Part shown: in pieces, positions 15,191 through 23,350 of the stretch | How the letters are laid out: every line of letters begins with the position of its first letter | Numbering within the stretch: position 1 is the first letter of the stretch | NCBI GenBank assembly: GCA_030601885.1 | Contig: JAUWAU010000050.1 | Location: 1 to 34,230 of the forward strand | Direction: 5' to 3' | Length of the DNA: 34,230 nt | DNA from: Armatimonadota bacterium | Lineage (GTDB): Bacteria > Armatimonadota > Zipacnadia > JAUWAU01 | Program-made: the position numbers and the translations under genes | Notes under the pieces: generated by a model | The model's input: only the letters and a program-made list of their open reading frames with translations | What the model was told of the DNA's origin: nothing | The model's database searches: none

Positions 15191-15232
15191 CCCTTTCAGA
15201 TGCCCGCGGCTGTGACAGGCATAGCCGTACCA

Positions 15233-15357
15233 CTCGTTTTGCTACTCTGCGACTCGTGCTTCTCGTGCTACGTAGCGAAGGGTCGCTACTTCGCAGAGCA
15301 GTACGCAGCGGGCCGCTTCGCAGAGTAGCAAGCAGCACTTCGCTGCGTAGCACGAGT
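15233..15357. repeat. AC-targeted hairpin element, composite copy upstream of P4
   Basis: A run of TACTCTGCGA, CTCGTGCTACGTAGCGAAG, CTACTTCGCAGAG and CTTCGCTGCGTAGCACGAG modules. The ends are less clear than in other copies. The rest of the gap up to 15579 holds no gene or clear promoter. Confidence 0.65.
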
Positions 15358-15579
15358 CCCCCATCATCCGTCAGACCCTCGAAGGGCCGGGGCCGGCGCC
15401 GCTGGAACCTTCCGGTGTGCGGAGGCGCGCTGCACGAAGGAAGCCAACAGACGGCGACGAGCAATCCAACGTACTAATGGCACAGACTTGAGCGAAGGTC
15501 AATCCATCATTTCGGTGAGTATGCCGTGATAATAGCATTGCGCTCGCGGGGCGTCAAGCGGCACTGGAAGGAGACTCCG

Positions 15580-16914
15580 ATGAGAAGGCCTCAGGCGGCA
15601 AGCGCTGTACTTGGAATTGTACTATGGGCGGCGATCTGTGCCGCCCAGCCCACCATCGCTCTGGAGGCGGGCGCGGCGCGCGTGAGCATCGTGCCTCCGG
15701 CCGACGTCGGCCACGTGTCGCTGGGCGGCTACAGTGCGCGAAAAGATGCGCCGTACGAGGGCGTGCACGACGAGATATTCGCCCGGGCGCTCGTGCTCCG
15801 CGATGGCGATACCCGGGTCGCCATCGTGACGCTTGATCTGCTCCTCATCCCCCGGTTCATCCACGAGGACGTGCGGGCGCAGGCGGGCGACCTGGCGCTT
15901 GGGCCGGGCGAGCTCATCATCACCGCCTCTCACACGCACGCCGCTCCTCAGAACATGGCGCGCCACGGTGACATCTTTCCGCTGGCGTTCGGCAAGTACA
16001 ACGAGAAGCTGTACGAGTGGACGGTGGGGCAGATCGTCGGCGCCCTCGGGCAGGCGGCAGCATCCCTTCGGCCGGCCCGAATCGGCGGCGCGCAGGCGAC
16101 GCTGGACGGCATGAACCGCAATCGGCGGGGTGACGATGTGGTCGATGCGGAGCTGACCGTGGTGAAGGTGTGCGAGGCAGAGCCCGCTGCCCCGCGCGAC
16201 AGCGAACGCGTCATCGCCGTGCTGATCAACTTCGCGGCGCATCCGACCATCCTCGGCAGTGACAACCTGCTGATCTCCGGCGATTGGGTGGGGGCGATGG
16301 AGCGGGCGATGGAGCAGAAGCTGCCGGCTGGCGCCGTCGCGCTGTACTGCAACGGCGCGCCGGGCGATCAATCCGTCGCCGGGGGCTTCGGTGGCGGCTT
16401 CGACGGCGTCCGGCGGTACGGCGAGCGCCTGGCCACCGAAGCGCTTCAGCTCGCCGCCACGTGCCAGCTCCAGGCCGACGCCGCCCTTGCGATCGCACAC
16501 ACGGAGCTACCGCTGCCGCAGCCCGTGCTCTCGCCGGCGTTTGGCGAGATCGCGGGAACCCAGCAGCCTCTTCCGCCGCAGCTCGTGGGCATCGCCCTGG
16601 CAGCCCTCTTCCCACATCGCGCGCCACTGCACGCGGTCCGCGTCGGAGACGACGTGATGATCATCACCGTCCCCGGCGAAGCCATTGCGCACATCGGCCT
16701 CGAGCTGAAGCAGAGGGCACGCCGTGCGGGAGTCGCGAAGCCATTCATTGCCGGGCTGGCGAACACCTATTGCGGCTACATCCTCACGCCCGAAGAGTAC
16801 GACGAGGGCGGCTACGAGGCCGGCGTCTCCTTCTACGGGCGGAGCTTTGGTCCCGTGTTGCTCGATGCGCTCTCAGGACTCATTGAGCAGGCGGCGCAGT
16901 CCGGCGCAGGCTAA
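15580..16914 (+). CDS. Neutral/alkaline ceramidase-like exported hydrolase
   Basis: This 444-residue protein matches the neutral/alkaline non-lysosomal ceramidase N-terminal family. A signal peptide is likely (MRRPQAASAVLGIVLWAAIC, cleavage near residues 22-27). Expected metal-site residues are visible: H118/H120 in ITASHTHAAPQ, H221 in FAAHPTIL, E367 in TVPGEA, and tyrosines in LANTYCGYILTPEEY (393-407). YCNGAPGDQS (256-265) matches the active-site loop. GGAAGGAG at 15566-15573 sets the ATG at 15580; an earlier in-frame ATG at 15526 has no such site. True members hydrolyse the ceramide amide bond, but many bacterial homologues are untested. It faces the pseudopilins from the opposite strand and ends 169 bp from the P5 stop. 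Confidence 0.85.
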   Translation: MRRPQAASAVLGIVLWAAICAAQPTIALEAGAARVSIVPPADVGHVSLGGYSARKDAPYEGVHDEIFARALVLRDGDTRVAIVTLDLLLIPRFIHEDVRAQAGDLALGPGELIITASHTHAAPQNMARHGDIFPLAFGKYNEKLYEWTVGQIVGALGQAAASLRPARIGGAQATLDGMNRNRRGDDVVDAELTVVKVCEAEPAAPRDSERVIAVLINFAAHPTILGSDNLLISGDWVGAMERAMEQKLPAGAVALYCNGAPGDQSVAGGFGGGFDGVRRYGERLATEALQLAATCQLQADAALAIAHTELPLPQPVLSPAFGEIAGTQQPLPPQLVGIALAALFPHRAPLHAVRVGDDVMIITVPGEAIAHIGLELKQRARRAGVAKPFIAGLANTYCGYILTPEEYDEGGYEAGVSFYGRSFGPVLLDALSGLIEQAAQSGAG

Positions 16915-16924
16915 GACAAAGACT

Positions 16925-16961
16925 GCCGGCGGCGGCGGGAACAGTGCCCACCGCCGCCGGC
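16925..16961. terminator. Hairpin between converging ceramidase-like and P5 genes
   Basis: An 11-bp stem GCCGGCGGCGG/CCGCCGCCGGC (16925-16935 with 16951-16961) plus inner GGG/CCC. It is 123 nt after the P5 stop and 10 nt after the ceramidase-like stop. T-tracts are weak on both sides, so termination efficiency is uncertain. Confidence 0.55.
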
Positions 16962-17042
16962 AAGCGGTCTTACTTCGCCGCATCTTTGCCACGGTGTCGG
17001 CGTACTGCCATACGCTGCTTACCCTTTGACGAAATGCCTGTA

Positions 17043-17061
17043 CTTCATGCGCCAGGTCCGT
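17043..17061 (-). other. Conserved post-stop motif, P5
   Basis: Minus-strand ACGGACCTGGCGCATGAAG, 22 nt after the stop. Confidence 0.6.
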
Positions 17062-17083
17062 TGGCTCGCCGGGCTATCAGTCC

Positions 17084-17890
17084 CTAGCCCAGGTCGTCCT
17101 CCCGACAGGCCGTCCACATGCCGACATCGGGTTCCTTTATCCACTTGGCGTGCCCGTCACAGAAGGCGTAGTTGCAGCCATCGTTGTGTATTTGGTTGTC
17201 CTCCTGATACAGGTTGCGCTCCACATATGTGTGGAAGCTGTCGGCGGCGCTCTGGCAATCCGCGTTGCAGCAGTTGCCCATGCCCTCGCCCGTACTGCGG
17301 TGCAGCTCGTAGATCAGGATGGTGGCGGCGGGCGCCGCAGCGTTGGTCATGACGGTGCCCATCCGCTGGGTGAGCACGCTCCAGCGGCCGCCAGAGGCAC
17401 AGTACCTGCCGCAGTAGTTGCAGGGCCCATTGCTGGCGTGTCCGCCGTGGGTGGAGGTGGTGTGGAAGGCTGCACACCCGGGCCAGTTGTAGCTCCATCG
17501 GGTGCGGGGCAGGGGGAAGCTGGCCTTGCAGGTTCTCCACCCGGCCCAGGTCGGACAGGCGAAGATCCCGACGTTGCGCACGTAGGGCATTACGACCGAC
17601 GGCACAATGTACGCCGACTTATTAAGGACACTGTTGCAGGGCGCCGGGCCGAGGTTGACGTTCACGGCCGGGTTGGTGCCCAAGTAGCGGCGTAGGGGCC
17701 ACCACTCGTCGTAATCGCTGGCGTACATCAACGTTGCCAACGTCAACTGCTTCATGTTGCTGAGACACGCCGTTTGCCGCGCCTTCTCGCGCGCCTTGGC
17801 AAATACGGGAAACAGGATCGCAGCGAGGATCGCAATGATCGCGATCACTACCAACAGCTCGATCAGGGTAAATCCTCTACTGCCTTTCAT
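17084..17890 (-). CDS. Pseudopilin P5, H-X9-DG type
   Basis: This 268-residue protein begins MKGSRG|FTLIELLVVIAIIAIL, then AKAREKARQTAC, FACPTWAGWRTC, PCNYCGRYC and HNDGCNYAFCDGHAKWI. It is the most diverged of the five and has extra cysteines in NCCNADC (about 207-213). The start at 17890 follows GAGGAGGAAGTGG; a longer in-frame start at 17959 would add 23 residues ahead of the pilin signal and is unlikely. Leader similarity to the others is limited to the AATGCCATCGGGAAAGCACC motif. It is placed beyond the ceramidase-like gene but on the same strand as P1-P4. It should be exported and membrane-anchored, with unknown role. Confidence 0.92.
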   Translation of the reverse strand: MKGSRGFTLIELLVVIAIIAILAAILFPVFAKAREKARQTACLSNMKQLTLATLMYASDYDEWWPLRRYLGTNPAVNVNLGPAPCNSVLNKSAYIVPSVVMPYVRNVGIFACPTWAGWRTCKASFPLPRTRWSYNWPGCAAFHTTSTHGGHASNGPCNYCGRYCASGGRWSVLTQRMGTVMTNAAAPAATILIYELHRSTGEGMGNCCNADCQSAADSFHTYVERNLYQEDNQIHNDGCNYAFCDGHAKWIKEPDVGMWTACREDDLG

Positions 17891-17945
17891 GACCACTTCC
17901 TCCTCATCGTTGTGTGCTTTGCCAAGCCAAATCAGACGATGGTGC

Positions 17946-17962
17946 TTTCCCGATGGCATTCC
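17946..17962 (-). promoter_or_regulatory. Shared upstream motif, P5
   Basis: GGGGGAATGCCATCGGGAAA on the minus strand, about 55 nt before the start codon. It is a diverged match to the P1-P4 motif. Confidence 0.45.
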
Positions 17963-18112
17963 CCCTTTCCGGCGTGAGCTTCCCCCGCACTCTTACCACT
18001 GGCCCGTGGGCCGACGCGCGCAGTGCGTTCCGCAGTCGCGCATCACCCATTCCACCGTATTCTTCCTTCGCGGCCGGTGGCTGGCTTCCTCCCTATCCCC
18101 GCCTTTCTCCTG

Positions 18113-18158
18113 AAAAAAAAAGCCGGCGGCCCCGGAAGCAGTCCCCGTTGCCGCCGGC
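18113..18158 (-). terminator. Strong intrinsic terminator with no obvious gene
   Basis: On the minus strand a GCCGGCGGC/GCCGCCGGC stem (18122-18130 with 18150-18158) is followed by nine T. No minus-strand gene ends nearby; the next one to the right ends at 22470. It may stop antisense transcription out of the large plus-strand gene or be a relic. Confidence 0.7.
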
Positions 18159-18170
18159 CGTGGGTCAGGG

Positions 18171-18232
18171 GCGCTGGCAGGACAAGCACGGTATCCGTGG
18201 AAAGGACCGGGGAAAGCAGGGGCTGCCAGCGC
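18171..18232 (+). promoter_or_regulatory. Structured 5' leader of the large secreted-protein gene
   Basis: A perfect 10-bp inverted repeat GCGCTGGCAG (18171-18180) with CTGCCAGCGC (18223-18232) encloses a hairpin CACGG/CCGTG (18187-18199). It ends 48 nt before the start codon. It matches no riboswitch I can recognise. Confidence 0.45.
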
Positions 18233-18280
18233 GAACGCGGCAGATGAACATCCCGGTGGCTCATGGAGGACATGACTGAC

Positions 18281-21200
18281 ATGAACCTCAAGGTGCTCGT
18301 ACTCCTCACTGTGGCGCCCTTCGTGCTGCAGACGGCATCGACGGCGGAGTCTGCCCGGTGGTGGAATTCCAAGTGGCGCTTTCGCACCTCCGTCACACCG
18401 ACCGCACCGGCCCACGACACGCTGCCTCGCCCGGCCGAGGTGGCGATACATTTCCGCAAGCTGCTGCAGGAAGCCGGAGCGGAGGGCGAGTTCGATCCGG
18501 CGTCGGTGCGAGTCATCCAACCCGGCGCCAATGGCCAGGGAGGCACGGAGGCGCCCTCTGCGTGCCGAGTCGGCGTCAACCCCCGCGAGCAGCGCGACGA
18601 GCACTACGTGTCCTGGATCGCCCGGCCCGACCAGCGCGGCCTGAGCCGGTACGACATCTATTTCGAGACCAGGGAGAGGACCCTGCCCTCGGTCAGCTAC
18701 GCCGTCGATGCCTTGCCGTCGGAGAACCTCGTGGCCAATCCCGGCTTTGAGGAGTCGCAGAACGGTGCCCCGGCCCAGTGGGAGATATCCGTCCCCCAGT
18801 GCGTCGCGGCCGGGCAATATGCCCACACGGTTGGCGACCGGTCGCTCAAAGTGTTCCTCGATAAGAGCAATGAAGCAGAGGCGCCGGACATCATCGAGCT
18901 GACGCAGACGGTGGACGCGGCCCGGTATCGCGGACAGGAGATGCTGTTTCAGTGCGATCTGTACCTGGCCGAGGGACGGTACGGGCTGCCGGTGTCGATC
19001 CAGGTCCAGCAGTTCCGCGGGGATGGCTCCCAAATCCTGGAGTGCGCCGTCGAGCCGCGCTGGCTGACGATCCAGCTCGCCCGGGGGCAGCTCGTGCAGT
19101 TCGATGAGCGGGGGCGCTTCAGCCCGGAGATCGCGAAGCTGAAGGTGCACGTGCGCCTGCGGTGCAATGTCTCCGACGCTGACACGGGCGAGCGGGTGAC
19201 TGGCCTCGAGACGTACTTCACGCTGTTCATGGACCGGTTTGTGGTGCGGCCCGGCGAGCGTTGGCTGTGGCCGCCAGCCTCCCCCGGGCCCTACGCAGCC
19301 GGCGCGCCCCTGACCGTGTGGGCGGGGCGCCCCGACCCGTCGGGGCCAGGGGCGCTGCAGGACGCGCCGCTCAACGAGGGTATCCGGTTCACCGGCGTGC
19401 GCCGCGCGATATTCTGCGGCCGGTCCGCCGTCTCCCTCACGGCGGGCCAGTACAACCCGGATCCGAGGTCGGTGCACTGGGGTCGCGAGGCGGGGACCAT
19501 CGAGTTCTGGCTGCACCCCTCCTGGGACGCCGATGACGACCTTGAGCACGTGTTCTTTTTCGGCGGCTTCTACGGCAACCGCCTGCAGTCCCGTCTGCGC
19601 AAGTGCGGCGCCGATGGTGGCAACGCCCTCGAGTTCACCATTGTCGATGGCGACAACACGGCCCGGACGGTGCGGGGCGAGGCGCCCCTGCGTGCCGACC
19701 AATGGCACCATATCGCCGCCACGTGGGACTTCGCCCGCGCTCATCTGCAGCTTTTCTGCAACGGGAAACTGGTCGCCAACGAGGGCCCGGGCGAGAAGCC
19801 CTGGACGTACCGCCCGGATGGTCTCGAGCCGCGTGCCACTGAGGGGCACGGCATCTCGGCAGGGAATCAGCCATCGTTGCCCATCCAGGCCACCATCGGC
19901 GGGCCGCCGCGCAGCAAGGAGATCCACGCCGAGCGAAGCGCCGACGGGGTAATGGACGAGTTCCGCATCTCGGACGTTGTGCGATACGCCCAGCCCTTTA
20001 CGCCGTCGCGCCGGCAGTTCGCCGCGGATGCGGACACGCGGGCGTTGTTCCACTTCGAGCACGACGTTTACGGCGTGCACCACGGCGACGATCGCGTGGT
20101 GAAGACGTTCCTGGTCAGCGAAACGGATCCGCGGGGCACAAGCGTGCTCCTCGAAGTGCTGACGGGCGACAAGGTCGAGCAGAGAATGGTCCGGACGCGA
20201 GAGCGGGCGCCGGAGGCGCTCTTCGAGCGCAACCGGGCCGAGACTCGACTCAGCGTAAGCCGCCCGCGAAGTGAATTTCCCGATCCGCGACGCGTCGAGT
20301 ATCGCGAGCGAGAGGTCGAGTGCGTGGTGGGCGATCCCGACCAGACGCTCACCGTGGACGTCGGCGGCCACTTCGAGCCGATTATGCGCTCTATCACCTT
20401 CGAACCGGCCGACCCCGAGGCGAGCGATACCGCCATGCCGCCCCGATGGCGCGTCGGCGATAACGTGATCCCCTTCAGCGAACGGGAGATCGGCGAGACG
20501 CTCGCCGCCGACGCGACCGATGAGGCGGAGAAGGCATTCCGCATCTTCGAGTACGCGCTGCACACGACCAACTACTTCAATAACTACAACTACGAGACGC
20601 TGCCGCGGCGGGGCGAGCGGCGGGTATCGTATACCTTCCTGCGCAACCTCAACATCTACCCGTATGACCAATGCGGTCCGCTGAATCATTTCCTGCGCAA
20701 GCTCTTCGTCGCCGGCGGCATCTCGTCGAATCAGTTCTCAGGCACTGGCCACTCCTTCGAGCAGGCCTTCTACAAGGGGAGCTGGCGGCTCTTTGATCTG
20801 TCGCCGCGGATGTACTTCCTGCAGCGGGATAACGGCAGCCTGCTGAGCCTGCGCGGCGTCGAGGAGGACCCATACGCCCTCCTGCGCCAAAAGCCGGGAC
20901 TGTACTCGTACCTGCCGGCGCGCAAGAGCGGGGCCAGCTTCAGCTCGCGCCGCCGCTACCACAACATGGACTTCCCGCTGCAGCCGGGGGAACGCGCCAG
21001 CATCTGCTGGGGCAACGAGGGCGCCTGGTTTGATATAGGGGCAGAACGTAAGCCGAGGCCGCTCGCCATGATCCCGCCGCACTTCGGCAACGGCGCCGTC
21101 GTGTTTGAGCCGAGCGCCGCAGCCCACCTCAGCAGCGCCGAGAACCTCGCCCTGGAGCGCGGGGCCGCGGGCGATACCGTGCTGCGCCCGGAAGACCCGG

Positions 21201-22459
21201 CGCGGCCGGCGACGCTGACATATCGGTTCAGATGCCCGTACATGATCGGTGCAACCGAGCTACACGGGCGGTATTCGGTGGGGCCGAAGGACGTAGTGGC
21301 CGTCGAGGCCTCCTACGACGAGGGCGAGACGTGGTCCGACGTCTGGCAGGCGAAGCCCGCGCAGAACGGCGCCATGGACCTTGACCTGTCGGCGGACACG
21401 AAGGGTCGATACGCCTACTGGCTGCGCGTCAGGCTGCGGGGCGAGGGTGCGTCTGTACGTAACTTCCGCCTGCGCACGGTGTTCGTGCACGCCCCCCTCA
21501 GCTTGCCAGGACGGCTCGCCCGCGGCGCCAACACGGTGAGCTTCGTGCGCGCGGACGCGAGTGTACCAGTCAAGACGACTTGCCGTTGGGTGGAGCGCTA
21601 TCGGACCGACTTGGCCGTCTCGCTCAACAGCCTCTCGTTCTACACCATGGAGCAGGAGTCGCACCTGAACCTGTTCGTCGCCCCGCCGAGCTCAGATCTG
21701 CGCGTCGAGGTTACGCTGCGGGGCCAGCGCTTCGGCGGAGAGGTGGTTCTCGAGGGGCTGCCGTCCGGCTGGAGCGCGCAGCCGTCCAAGCGCGTGGCCC
21801 GTGTGCCGAATCCGGCAGCGTCCGCGCAGGTGGATTTCGTAGTGCGGGTGCCTGCTGAGGCAGAGGGGACCATCCGATGGTTCGACGTTGTGCTCCGAGC
21901 GGGTGAGCACGAGCGGCGCATTCTGGTGCAGGTGCTCGTTGCGTCGGCGGCGTTGGTCTGCGAGGCGGAGAGCGGGAATTCATCGGGTGAGGTAACCGCC
22001 CAGGACCAGCGGCAGCTCAGCGCCGCTCGAGCCGTGCGCTTCGGTGGGCCCGGCGAGTTGGCCTACGAAGTGACCGCGCCGCGCGCCGGGACGTATGCCC
22101 TCTGGTTCCGCGGCCGCTGGGACGACGGCGCGTCGAGCCGACTGGTTCTGCGGATCGACGACGGCGACTCGCGCTCGCTGTCTGCGAGAAACGTCGGTGG
22201 ATTCGCGGACTGGACCAGTCCGAGCCGCGCCGACGCCAAGGTGTTTGTGCATTACGGAGAGTTCTTCAGCTTCTGGCAGTGGTTCCGCGTCGGCGACATC
22301 AAGCTGAGCCCGGGCCGGCACCGGCTGGTCATCTCGCAGGAGGGCCCCGGCGGGGAGCTCGACGCCCTGGTGCTCCTGCCTCAGACGCCGGAGATGGACC
22401 GAGCGGCGAACAACCTCTTCCAGAACTGGCTGTATAAGCCGTGGGAGAGCCGGCTGTGA
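18281..22459 (+). CDS. Large exported multidomain protein with LamG and transglutaminase-like regions
   Basis: This protein of 1392 residues has a signal peptide MNLKVLVLLTVAPFVLQTAS. A carbohydrate-binding-like segment starting at NPGFEE lies at about 152-330. A LamG/concanavalin-like domain at about 385-575 includes GTIEFWLHP and WHHIAATWD and ends VMDEFRISD. A transglutaminase-like core follows, with C798 in QCGPLNHF, H824 in GTGHSFEQ and D839 in RLFDLSPRM. The C-terminal part (about 1226-1368) looks like another beta-sandwich carbohydrate-binding module. GGAGG at 18266-18270 favours the ATG at 18281 over ones at 18263 and 18272. It converges with the VanW-family gene with 10 bp between stops. 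Role inferred: surface or secreted protein acting on glycans or peptides. The overall architecture is not one I recognise. Confidence 0.8.
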   Translation: MNLKVLVLLTVAPFVLQTASTAESARWWNSKWRFRTSVTPTAPAHDTLPRPAEVAIHFRKLLQEAGAEGEFDPASVRVIQPGANGQGGTEAPSACRVGVNPREQRDEHYVSWIARPDQRGLSRYDIYFETRERTLPSVSYAVDALPSENLVANPGFEESQNGAPAQWEISVPQCVAAGQYAHTVGDRSLKVFLDKSNEAEAPDIIELTQTVDAARYRGQEMLFQCDLYLAEGRYGLPVSIQVQQFRGDGSQILECAVEPRWLTIQLARGQLVQFDERGRFSPEIAKLKVHVRLRCNVSDADTGERVTGLETYFTLFMDRFVVRPGERWLWPPASPGPYAAGAPLTVWAGRPDPSGPGALQDAPLNEGIRFTGVRRAIFCGRSAVSLTAGQYNPDPRSVHWGREAGTIEFWLHPSWDADDDLEHVFFFGGFYGNRLQSRLRKCGADGGNALEFTIVDGDNTARTVRGEAPLRADQWHHIAATWDFARAHLQLFCNGKLVANEGPGEKPWTYRPDGLEPRATEGHGISAGNQPSLPIQATIGGPPRSKEIHAERSADGVMDEFRISDVVRYAQPFTPSRRQFAADADTRALFHFEHDVYGVHHGDDRVVKTFLVSETDPRGTSVLLEVLTGDKVEQRMVRTRERAPEALFERNRAETRLSVSRPRSEFPDPRRVEYREREVECVVGDPDQTLTVDVGGHFEPIMRSITFEPADPEASDTAMPPRWRVGDNVIPFSEREIGETLAADATDEAEKAFRIFEYALHTTNYFNNYNYETLPRRGERRVSYTFLRNLNIYPYDQCGPLNHFLRKLFVAGGISSNQFSGTGHSFEQAFYKGSWRLFDLSPRMYFLQRDNGSLLSLRGVEEDPYALLRQKPGLYSYLPARKSGASFSSRRRYHNMDFPLQPGERASICWGNEGAWFDIGAERKPRPLAMIPPHFGNGAVVFEPSAAAHLSSAENLALERGAAGDTVLRPEDPARPATLTYRFRCPYMIGATELHGRYSVGPKDVVAVEASYDEGETWSDVWQAKPAQNGAMDLDLSADTKGRYAYWLRVRLRGEGASVRNFRLRTVFVHAPLSLPGRLARGANTVSFVRADASVPVKTTCRWVERYRTDLAVSLNSLSFYTMEQESHLNLFVAPPSSDLRVEVTLRGQRFGGEVVLEGLPSGWSAQPSKRVARVPNPAASAQVDFVVRVPAEAEGTIRWFDVVLRAGEHERRILVQVLVASAALVCEAESGNSSGEVTAQDQRQLSAARAVRFGGPGELAYEVTAPRAGTYALWFRGRWDDGASSRLVLRIDDGDSRSLSARNVGGFADWTSPSRADAKVFVHYGEFFSFWQWFRVGDIKLSPGRHRLVISQEGPGGELDALVLLPQTPEMDRAANNLFQNWLYKPWESRL

Positions 22460-22469
22460 GAGGTAGTTG

Positions 22470-23345
22470 TCAGCCGCCGGTTGTTGAGGATTGCTCTGCG
22501 CCGACCAGCGTCCGGTCAGTCGTGCCCTCGGCGCCGTCGCCCTGCAACAACTCGTCCGGCACGTCGTAGAGCACTTCACAGACGTTGGAGCTTATCAGCT
22601 CCTCACGGACTGTCGGGCCACCGCGATCGCTTACCCGGCGCCAGAGGCGATTGGCCCGCCACACGCACGCGTCGCGCGCGAAAAAGCGATGATCGGTCTC
22701 GTAAAGCTGTACCTCGAAGCCCAAGGGTTGAGCGGCGAGGAACCAGCCCTCGAGGTCTTCCGGCCCAACGCGCAGCCTCAGCACCAGGGGCTGATCGAGC
22801 GTGTTGCGGAGCTGGAGATCCCGGTAGTTGTACAGCACCGTGGCTCCGCTGCCGAAGGGTAAGCGCCGCCGATGGTCGGGGAATAGATCGTAGCCGTGTC
22901 GGTGGTGCTCAATGACGTCCAGGTCCACGTGTAGCGCCATCCAATAGAGCAGATTCGACATCTGGCACAAGCCACCGCCTACCGAGGGCACGAGCTTCCT
23001 GCGTCGCAGCTCCAGTCCGTCTTCAAATCCGCGACGCCGGGTGGGCGCGCCGACGGTGAACCAGAACGAAAGGATCTCCCCGGGCCGGATCAGGAGCCGG
23101 TCCAGGCAGCGGGCGGCGATTTGCAGGTTGGTGATCTTCCCAAATTGCAGATCTTGCTCGGCGCGATCCAGGTCGCGGATGAGCACGGACGAATGCCGAA
23201 ACACTTCTATTGGGTGATTCCCGAGGGCGCCTTCTTCGATCCTGGTGCGAGCAAACTGCCGCCATTCCCGCAGCCAGCGAATGTAGCGCCGCAATTGGTG
23301 GCGCTTCACCTTGGCCTCAAGCACCGCGTGGGTCAGCCGAGCCAC
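22470..23345 (-). CDS. VanW-family protein
   Basis: This 291-residue protein carries the VanW signature: ITNLQIAARCLDRLLIRPGEILSF (71-94, in parts), then PSVGGGLCQMSNLLYWMALH (120-139), HGYD and FGSGATVLYNYRDLQLRN (164-181). The family is named from vancomycin-resistance clusters, but its biochemical role is not settled and most members are unrelated to resistance. No signal peptide is seen. The GTG at 23345 is chosen because GGAGGT sits just upstream, overlapping the end of the methyltransferase-like gene whose stop is 5 bp away. This implies translational coupling. The last 25 residues are low-complexity. Partnership with the methyltransferase-like protein suggests a shared cell-envelope pathway. 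Confidence 0.85.
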   Translation of the reverse strand: MARLTHAVLEAKVKRHQLRRYIRWLREWRQFARTRIEEGALGNHPIEVFRHSSVLIRDLDRAEQDLQFGKITNLQIAARCLDRLLIRPGEILSFWFTVGAPTRRRGFEDGLELRRRKLVPSVGGGLCQMSNLLYWMALHVDLDVIEHHRHGYDLFPDHRRRLPFGSGATVLYNYRDLQLRNTLDQPLVLRLRVGPEDLEGWFLAAQPLGFEVQLYETDHRFFARDACVWRANRLWRRVSDRGGPTVREELISSNVCEVLYDVPDELLQGDGAEGTTDRTLVGAEQSSTTGG

Positions 23346-23350
23346 GGCTT

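Noticed and set aside
15505..15533. GATAAT at 15528-15533 as the -10 box of the ceramidase-like gene.
   Set aside because: No acceptable -35 box at the right spacing.
17993..20689. An 898-codon minus-strand open frame opposite the large secreted-protein gene.
   Set aside because: Composition is shadow-like (rich in Arg, His, Val, Gly), there are no recognisable domains, and the opposite frame has clear domains and a signal peptide.
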